Source of the DNA: WHSM01 sp050701635
Lineage (GTDB): Bacteria; Actinomycetota; Actinomycetes; Mycobacteriales; Micromonosporaceae
Direction: 5' to 3'
DNA: 10,587 nucleotides
NCBI GenBank assembly: GCA_050701635.1
Contig: JBOGDF010000195.1
Coordinates: 1-10,587, forward strand
Shown: positions 6,351-10,587 of the stretch, piece by piece
Layout of the letters: every line of letters starts with the position of its first letter
Position numbering within the stretch: position 1 is the stretch's first letter
The notes under the pieces: generated by a model
Told to the model about the DNA's origin: nothing
Seen by the model: only the letters and a program-made list of their open reading frames with translations
The model's database searches: none
Position numbers and translations under genes: made by a program

Positions 6351-6947
6351 ATGAGTAGAGCACTGATCGTGATCGACGTACAGGAGTCCTTCCGGCAGCG
6401 GCCGATCTGGGTCGCGGTCAACTATCCCGACATCGTGGAGCGGGCCAGTCGCCTGGTCGACGCCGCGCGCGCGGCCGGCGAGCTGGTGATCTGGGTGCTG
6501 CACAGCGAGGCGGGCAGCGACACCCCGTTCGACCCGGCCAGCGGCCACGTACGGCTGATGGACGGCGTGACGCCGGCGGCCGGCGAGCCGATGATCACCA
6601 AGACCTCGGTGAACGCGTTCACCAGCACCAACCTGCAGCAGCTGCTCACCCGGCGCGGCATCCGACAGCTGACCGTCTGCGGGATCCAGACCGAGCAGTG
6701 CTGCGAGACCACCGCCCGGGTCGCCTCCGACCTGGGATACCGGGTCGACTTCGTGATCGACGCCACCGCGACGTTCCCGATCCCGCACCGCGACGCGCCG
6801 CCCGGGCGCTCCGTGGACGAGATCCTGGCCGATCCCCGTACGTTGTCCACCGACGCGATCGTGGAGCGTACGGCGTACATGCTGGCTGGCCGGTTCGCGC
6901 GGATCCGTACCCTGGACGAGCTCGCGCCGGCGCTCGTGACATCCTGA
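6351..6947 (+). CDS. Isochorismatase-like cysteine hydrolase
   Basis: A 198-residue member of the isochorismatase-like (cysteine hydrolase) superfamily. The catalytic triad is readable: Asp9 in LIVIDVQESF, Lys84 in MITKTSVNAF, and Cys117 in GIQTEQCCETTARVASDLGY, with the family's G-x-x-T-x-x-C elbow. The length is typical for the family, which includes nicotinamidases, isochorismatases and carbamoyl/amide hydrolases; nothing in the sequence fixes which reaction it performs. The ATG at 6351 opens directly into the first beta strand, with only a weak AGGGCAGG upstream. The stop is 7 nt before the start of the GlxA-type regulator, so the pair is very likely one transcript. This enzyme-regulator pairing suggests that the regulator senses the enzyme's substrate or product. 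Confidence 0.9.
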   Translation: MSRALIVIDVQESFRQRPIWVAVNYPDIVERASRLVDAARAAGELVIWVLHSEAGSDTPFDPASGHVRLMDGVTPAAGEPMITKTSVNAFTSTNLQQLLTRRGIRQLTVCGIQTEQCCETTARVASDLGYRVDFVIDATATFPIPHRDAPPGRSVDEILADPRTLSTDAIVERTAYMLAGRFARIRTLDELAPALVTS

Positions 6948-6954
6948 CCAGATC

Positions 6955-7866
6955 ATGCCGCGTATCGTCTTCCTGCTCTCCCCGAAGCTGCACCTGCTGG
7001 ATCTCGCCGGGCCGGCGCAGGTCTTCTCGACCGCCGCCGACCTCGGCTGCGACTACCCGCTGGTGTATCTGGGAGAGCAGGAAGACGTACCGACCGCGCA
7101 GGGCGCCACGCTGCGCGCCGAGACCGACTGGCCGGCGCTGCGGCCCGACGACCTGCTCCTGGTGCCGGGCTGGCGGGCCTGGGACCTGACACCCCGCAAC
7201 GGCCCCGGCCCGCGCGCCGTCGAGCTGCTCCGGGAGCACCACGCCGCCGGCGGTACGGTCGCCAGCGTCTGCGCCGGCGCCGACGCGCTCGGCCGCGCCG
7301 GGCTGCTGGACGGCCGGCGCTGCACCACCCACCACGCGCTGCAGGACGAGCTGGCCCGCCGCTATCCGAAGGCGACGGTGGTACGCGACGTGCTGTACGT
7401 CGTCGACCAGCGCGTGGTCAGCTCCGCCGGGATCGCCAGCGGCATCGACCTCGCACTGCACCTGGTGGCGGTACGCCACGGCCCGCGTACCGCCGCCCGG
7501 GTTGCCCGCGCCATGGTGGTGTACGCCCGCCGCAACGGCGACGAGTCGCAGCGCAGCGCGATGCTGCGGCACCGCGCCCACCTGTCCGAGGTGGCGCACC
7601 GGGTGCAGGACGTGATCGACGCCCGCTACCCCGAGCCGCTGCCGCTGGGCGAGCTGGCCGCCGCCGCGGGCGTCAGCGAACGTACCCTCACCCGCGCGTT
7701 CCGCGCCGCCACCGGCCTCACCCCGCTCCGCTACCAGCAGGTCCTCCGCCTGGAACGCGCCGAGCACCTGCTAGGCCACGGCGCCACCATGGACGCCGCC
7801 GCCCGCGCCGTCGGCTTCGAAGACCCCCGCATGCTGCGCCGGCTGCGCTCCCGTACCCCCGGCTGA
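6955..7866 (+). CDS. GlxA-family transcriptional regulator (DJ-1/PfpI-like domain plus AraC helix-turn-helix)
   Basis: A 303-residue two-domain regulator. Residues ~1-170 form a DJ-1/PfpI-like domain, with LLDLAGPAQVF (14-24) and the nucleophile-elbow segment VASVCAGADALGRAGLLDGRRCTTHH (102-127), in which Cys106 is in the usual place. The region VVSSAGIASGIDLALHLV (154-171) is also characteristic of GlxA proteins. Residues ~205-300 are an AraC-type DNA-binding domain; its first helix-turn-helix is LGELAAAAGVSERTLTRAFRAATGLTPLRYQ (231-261), and the second includes AARAVGFEDPRMLRRL. The protein ends at RSRTPG, roughly 10-15 residues before the usual F-R-R-x-x-G-x-S-P-x-x-Y-R end of this domain. 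I saw no frameshift that restores it. It follows the isochorismatase gene by 7 nt and probably controls that unit or its neighbours; the direction of control is not visible. Confidence 0.92.
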   Translation: MPRIVFLLSPKLHLLDLAGPAQVFSTAADLGCDYPLVYLGEQEDVPTAQGATLRAETDWPALRPDDLLLVPGWRAWDLTPRNGPGPRAVELLREHHAAGGTVASVCAGADALGRAGLLDGRRCTTHHALQDELARRYPKATVVRDVLYVVDQRVVSSAGIASGIDLALHLVAVRHGPRTAARVARAMVVYARRNGDESQRSAMLRHRAHLSEVAHRVQDVIDARYPEPLPLGELAAAAGVSERTLTRAFRAATGLTPLRYQQVLRLERAEHLLGHGATMDAAARAVGFEDPRMLRRLRSRTPG

Positions 7867-7872
7867 TCTTCT

Positions 7873-7941
7873 CTTGGGGCGTTGGCGTGTCGTCGACACG
7901 CCGACCGCGGCGGCGTGTCGACCGCACCCCAACGCCCCAAG
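7873..7941. terminator. 69-bp near-perfect palindrome, probable bidirectional terminator
   Basis: Outer arms CTTGGGGCGTTGG (7873-7885) and CCAACGCCCCAAG (7929-7941) and inner arms GTCGACACGCCG (7892-7903) and CGGCGTGTCGAC (7911-7922) share one symmetry axis at 7907. Of 31 facing pairs, 28 are Watson-Crick, one is G-T and two are C-C mismatches; the loop is ACCGCGG. It begins 7 bp after the GlxA stop (7866) and ends 5 bp before the stop of the convergent gene (7946), as expected of a shared terminator. No T-tract follows, which is usual in actinomycetes. A third copy of the inner sequence (GGCGTGTCG, 7884-7892) can pair with 7894-7902 to make an alternative small hairpin. It may also belong to a dispersed repeat family. 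Confidence 0.8.
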
Positions 7942-7945
7942 TCGG

Positions 7946-8242
7946 CTAGCGGGAGCGCGGGGGGCGGGGGGTGCGGTGGGCGCGGGCTTGCCAGCAGGGG
8001 CGGTGCCAGTGGCGGCGGTCGGCTACGCCGCCGTCGGCGCGCCAGCAGACCAGGTGGGGCGTGGTGGCGGGGATCTCCTGGTCGCAGCCGGGGCAGCGGT
8101 AGGTCTTGCCGTTGGCGGAGCCGGGCAGGCTGCGTACCACCCAGTCGCCGTCCGTCCAGCGCTGCACGGTCTCGGCGGCACCCGCCGGCCGCGCCGCCGT
8201 ACGGGCGGCGCCGGGCTGGCGGCGGTTGCGGCGCGGACTCAC
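7946..8242 (-). CDS. Small CxxC/HWHxxCW protein, putative zinc-binding (often labelled ATP/GTP-binding protein)
   Basis: A 98-residue protein resembling a small family widespread in actinomycetes. It starts with an Arg-rich, low-complexity stretch (SPRRNRRQPG...) and then a conserved core: a tryptophan pair (RWTDGDWVVR), GKTYRCPGCDQEIP (Cys50, Cys53), PHLVCW (Cys66) and DRRHWHRPCWQAR (His78, His80, Cys83). CxxC followed by H-W-H-x-x-C suggests a bound zinc and a treble-clef-like fold; this is inference from the motif. Relatives are, as I recall, annotated ATP/GTP-binding because of a G-x4-GKT match, but here the spacing is G-x3-GKT (GSANGKT), so the P-loop label is not supported. The GTG at 8242 is chosen because relatives begin with M-S-P-R-R-N-R; no clear Shine-Dalgarno is seen. 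It is convergent with the GlxA gene and divergent from the methyltransferase. The cellular role is unknown. Confidence 0.82.
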   Translation of the reverse strand: MSPRRNRRQPGAARTAARPAGAAETVQRWTDGDWVVRSLPGSANGKTYRCPGCDQEIPATTPHLVCWRADGGVADRRHWHRPCWQARAHRTPRPPRSR

Positions 8243-8258
8243 GGCGACGAGGGTACGC

Positions 8259-8272
8259 ACCGGTAATCCGGT
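8259..8272. promoter_or_regulatory. Short palindrome in the divergent gap between the zinc-motif gene and the methyltransferase
   Basis: The 66-bp gap between the divergent starts (8242 on the minus strand, 8309 on the plus strand) contains ACCGG (8259-8263), TAAT, CCGGT (8268-8272), the only A+T-containing spot there. It is placed to affect both promoters. Its half-sites ACCGG/CCGGT are the same as in the palindrome at 6279-6300, but the spacer is 4 nt rather than 6. Such short G+C half-sites arise easily by chance here, so confidence is low. Confidence 0.25.
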
Positions 8273-8308
8273 TGCCGCGCGGTGCCGGCGGTCGCCACGC
8301 TGGACCGC

Positions 8309-9130
8309 ATGGACCACCAGTCGATCGTCGACTACTACACCGGCGAGGACGAGGGGGCGCGGCTGCCGGCCAGCCCGCACGGGCGGCTGGAGCTGCTGCG
8401 TACCCAGGAGCTGCTGGTACGGCTGCTGCCGCCGGCTCCGGCCAGCGTGCTGGACGTGGGCGGAGCCACCGGGGTGTACGCCGGTTGGCTCGCCGCCCGC
8501 GGGTACACCGTGCACGTGGTGGACCTGGTGCCGGCCCACGTCGCCGCCGCCGGGGCGCTACCCGGGGTGACCGCCGCCGTGGCCGACGCGCGGGCGCTGC
8601 CAGCCGCCGACGCCAGCGTGGACGCCGTACTGCTGCTGGGTCCGCTCTACCACCTCACCGAGCGGGCCGACCGGCTCCGCGCGCTGCGGGAAGCGGCCCG
8701 GGTCGCCCGTCCCGGCGCGCTGATCGCCGGCGCCGTGATCGGCCGGCACGCCGGACTGCTGGACCTGGGCCGGCGCGGCGACCTGGACGACGACATGCTG
8801 GCATTGATCATGGAGACCGTGTCGAACGGCCGGCACGACGCCCGGATCGGTTTCATGGCGACCCACTTCCACACCGGCCCGGAGGCCGCCGCCGAGTTCA
8901 CCGACGCCGGACTGCCCGACCCCGACGTGTACGGCATCGAAGGCCCGCTCTGGACTGCCGCGGCGGCCGCCGCCGGTACCGGTGCCCACGCCCGAGACCC
9001 GGACACCCGTCCCGCCGACGGCTTCGCGGAGCGGGTGTTCGACAACGCGCTGCTGGCCGCCCGTGCGGTGGAACGCGATCCGCTGATGCATCCGTACAGC
9101 GCTCACCTGTTCCTCGCCGCCCGGACCTGA
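8309..9130 (+). CDS. Class I SAM-dependent methyltransferase
   Basis: A 273-residue methyltransferase with the Rossmann-like class I fold. Motif I is VLDVGGATGVYA (47-58), the acidic residue ending strand 2 is Asp72 (HVVDLVP), the motif II region is VADARALPAADASVD (91-105), and LLLGPLYHLTERADRLRALREAARVARPGA (108-137) is the post-motif helix and RPG loop of the UbiE/methyltransferase-11 type. The C-terminal part (LFLAART end) probably forms the acceptor cover, so the substrate, most likely a small molecule, cannot be named. The ATG at 8309 (MDHQSIVDYY) is preferred because it begins the conserved part; an in-frame GTG at 8282 would add nine residues and cannot be excluded. No strong Shine-Dalgarno is seen for either. 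The gene stands alone, divergent from the small zinc-motif gene and convergent with the dehydrogenase. Confidence 0.88.
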   Translation: MDHQSIVDYYTGEDEGARLPASPHGRLELLRTQELLVRLLPPAPASVLDVGGATGVYAGWLAARGYTVHVVDLVPAHVAAAGALPGVTAAVADARALPAADASVDAVLLLGPLYHLTERADRLRALREAARVARPGALIAGAVIGRHAGLLDLGRRGDLDDDMLALIMETVSNGRHDARIGFMATHFHTGPEAAAEFTDAGLPDPDVYGIEGPLWTAAAAAAGTGAHARDPDTRPADGFAERVFDNALLAARAVERDPLMHPYSAHLFLAART

Positions 9131-9174
9131 ACCGGGGTGCCTTCGAACGTCACTGACCGCCTCCTCGCTCGTGT

Positions 9175-9198
9175 CCGTCGCTGCTTACAACGCGACGG
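9175..9198. terminator. Weak candidate terminator between convergent genes
   Basis: In the 89-bp gap between the methyltransferase stop (9130) and the dehydrogenase stop (9220), CCGTCGC (9175-9181) and GCGACGG (9192-9198) form a perfect 7-bp stem with a 10-nt loop (TGCTTACAAC). There is no T-tract. The position suits a terminator for either gene, but the stem is modest. Confidence 0.35.
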
Positions 9199-9219
9199 CG
9201 GCCGGCGGCTGTTGACGCC

Positions 9220-10587
9220 TCAGCGGTGGTAGTCGCGGAATCCGCGCTTGGTCTTGCGACCCAGGTAGCCGGCGGTGACCAGGTGCTCCAGCAGCGACGC
9301 GGGCGCGAAGCCGGGCTCCCGGAACTCCAGGTAGAGCTGCTGCTGGATGGCGAGCGACACGTCGTTGCCGACCACGTCGAGCAGCTCGAACGGCCCCATC
9401 GGGTAGCCGCAGCCTTCCTTCATCGCGTAGTCGATGTCGTCGGCGGTGGCGTAGCTGGCCTCCAGCATCTTCACCGCGTCGTTCAGGTACGGAAACAGCA
9501 GCGCGTTGACGATGAAGCCGGACCGGTCGCCGCACTCCACCGGGTGCTTGCCGAGCTTGTCGCAGACCGCCCGGGCGACCGTGACCGTCTCCGGCGAGGT
9601 CTGGATGGTGTGCACCACCTCGACCAGCTTCATCACCGTGGCGGGGTTGAAGAAGTGCAGCCCGACCACCCGCTCCGGGCGGGACGTGGCGACCGCGCAC
9701 TCCACCACCGGCAGGCTGGAGGTGGTGGTGGCGAGGATCGCGTCCGGCTTGCAGATCTCGTCCAGGTTGGCGAACAGCGCCTTCTTGACGCTCAACTCCT
9801 CGACCACGGCTTCCACCACCAGGTCGACGCCGGCCAGGTCGTCCAGCTTGGTGCTGCCGGTGATCTTGGCGAGCGCGGCGTCGCGGTCTTCGCCGGCGAG
9901 CTTGCCGCGCTGCACCGCCTTCTCCATGGAGGCTTCGATGGTGGCGCGTACCTTCGCGCTCTTCTCCTCGCCGCGGGTCACGTAGATCACGTCGTACCCG
10001 GACTTGGCGAACACCTCGATGATGCCGGTCGCCATGGTGCCGGAGCCGACCACACCGACGGTGGAGACTGGCCTCGCCTGAGTTGCGCTCTCGCCCACCG
10101 GCGTCTGGTCGTCGGCCACCACGACCGGAGAACCCGGCTTCTCGTACGTGTAGAAACCGCGACCGCTCTTGCGGCCCAGCAGCCCCGCTGTGACCATCTG
10201 CTTGATCAGCGGCACCGGCGCGTGCCGGCGGTCCCGGCCGCCCCGGCGGTACATCGTGTCGAGGATCTCGTACGCCGTGTCCAGCCCGATCAGGTCCATC
10301 AGAGCGAGCGGGCCCATCGGCAGGCCGCAGCCGAACCGCATCGCCGCGTCGATGTCCTCGCGGGAGGCGTAGCGCGACTCGTACATCGAGACCGCGTGGT
10401 TGAGGTAGCCGAACAGCAGCGCGTTGGCGATGAAGCCGGCCCGGTCGTTGATGGTGACGTCGACCTTCCCGAGCCGCGTACACAGCGCCTCGATGTCGTC
10501 GACCACCTCGTCCTCGGTGACCACCGTACGGATGATCTCGACCAGCTTCATGATCGGCGCCGGGTTGAAGAAGTGCATCCCGACCAC
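9220..10587 (-). CDS. Tandem-duplicated 3-hydroxyacyl-CoA (3-hydroxybutyryl-CoA) dehydrogenase, N-terminus outside the window
   Basis: The minus-strand frame is open from the right edge to the stop at 9220, giving 455 residues without the true start. Two homologous units are present. Unit 1 (residues 1-150 here) begins inside its NAD-domain end at GMHFFNPAPIMKLVE and has ALLFGYLN and GLLGRKSGRGFYTYE. A linker of ~24 residues follows. Unit 2 (~175-455) is complete, with the NAD-binding loop GVVGSGTMATG (178-188), VVEAVVEE (257-264), TTTSSLPV (287-294), HFFNP (311-315) and the catalytic His311-Glu323 pair, and ends YLGRKTKRGFRDYHR. The enzyme oxidises 3-hydroxyacyl-CoA to 3-ketoacyl-CoA with NAD+ (or the reverse), in beta-oxidation or butanoate/PHB-type metabolism. 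Double-unit versions of about 590-600 residues are known from actinomycetes. Both units keep His and Glu in the visible parts, so both may be active. Confidence 0.92.
   Translation of the reverse strand: MVGMHFFNPAPIMKLVEIIRTVVTEDEVVDDIEALCTRLGKVDVTINDRAGFIANALLFGYLNHAVSMYESRYASREDIDAAMRFGCGLPMGPLALMDLIGLDTAYEILDTMYRRGGRDRRHAPVPLIKQMVTAGLLGRKSGRGFYTYEKPGSPVVVADDQTPVGESATQARPVSTVGVVGSGTMATGIIEVFAKSGYDVIYVTRGEEKSAKVRATIEASMEKAVQRGKLAGEDRDAALAKITGSTKLDDLAGVDLVVEAVVEELSVKKALFANLDEICKPDAILATTTSSLPVVECAVATSRPERVVGLHFFNPATVMKLVEVVHTIQTSPETVTVARAVCDKLGKHPVECGDRSGFIVNALLFPYLNDAVKMLEASYATADDIDYAMKEGCGYPMGPFELLDVVGNDVSLAIQQQLYLEFREPGFAPASLLEHLVTAGYLGRKTKRGFRDYHR

Noticed and set aside
7820..7900. Frameshift at the end of the GlxA-type gene to explain the short AraC domain
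   Set aside because: Neither alternative frame near 7850-7900 continues the expected F-R-R-x-x-G-x-S-P-x-x-Y-R ending, and the strong palindrome begins 7 bp after the stop, so a natural end is more likely.
7874..9156. Plus-strand open frames running over the small zinc-motif gene and in an alternative frame over the methyltransferase
   Set aside because: They are Arg/Gly/Ala-rich without motifs; the minus-strand CxxC/HWHxxCW protein and the methyltransferase frame explain this DNA better.
9185..10483. A second long minus-strand frame overlapping the dehydrogenase
   Set aside because: Its translation is Arg/Gly/His-rich without motifs, while the other frame shows two clear dehydrogenase units.
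10576..10587. GTG at the right edge or ATG just inside it as the start of the dehydrogenase
   Set aside because: The sequence there (VVGMHFFNPA) matches the interior VVGLHFFNPA of unit 2, so the NAD-binding half of unit 1 must lie beyond the window.
1..10587. tRNA, rRNA, riboswitch, insertion sequence, attachment site or replication origin
   Set aside because: No cloverleaf, rRNA segment, transposase or integrase motif, terminal inverted repeat pair or DnaA-box cluster was recognised by eye on either strand.

Overview
The window is about 10.6 kb of very GC-rich DNA with tightly packed genes, frequent 4-bp ATGA start/stop overlaps, some GTG starts and many CGTAC-type codons. This fits an actinomycete, most likely Micromonosporaceae (Micromonospora or a relative). 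That placement is inferred from composition and gene families, not from a marker gene. No tRNA, rRNA, insertion sequence, phage gene or CRISPR array was seen, and the region looks chromosomal.

Layout from left to right. Positions 1-1103 (+) hold the end of one gene, probably a glycosyltransferase, and a complete GT2 rhamnosyltransferase-like glycosyltransferase, coupled by an ATGA overlap; this is the tail of a cell-surface polysaccharide operon. Positions 1184-3478 (+) encode a large secreted protein with a signal peptide, six tandem ~54-residue propeller/lectin-like repeats and a C-terminal DUF4185 domain. Positions 3502-5336 (-) form a two-gene operon of an atypical SDR/NAD-dependent epimerase followed by an ECF41 (SigJ-type) sigma factor. 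It is preceded at 5384-5410 by a sequence that exactly matches the ECF41 promoter signature TGTCACA-n16-CGTC. Positions 5425-6213 (-) encode an alpha/beta hydrolase.

After a 137-bp divergent region containing a 22-bp imperfect palindrome, positions 6351-7866 (+) encode an isochorismatase-like cysteine hydrolase and a GlxA-type AraC regulator. A 69-bp near-perfect palindrome (7873-7941) exactly fills the gap before a convergent gene for a 98-residue CxxC/HWHxxCW protein (7946-8242, -). A SAM-dependent methyltransferase (about 8309-9130, +) is divergent from that gene. The window ends inside a minus-strand gene (9220 to beyond 10587) for a tandemly duplicated 3-hydroxyacyl-CoA dehydrogenase.

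The genes form several small independent modules rather than one pathway. The best-supported regulatory story is the self-contained ECF41 unit, in which the sigma factor carries its own SnoaL-like regulatory domain, lies with a COE-type oxidoreductase/epimerase gene and probably transcribes its own operon. The isochorismatase-GlxA pair is a second plausible enzyme-plus-regulator unit.
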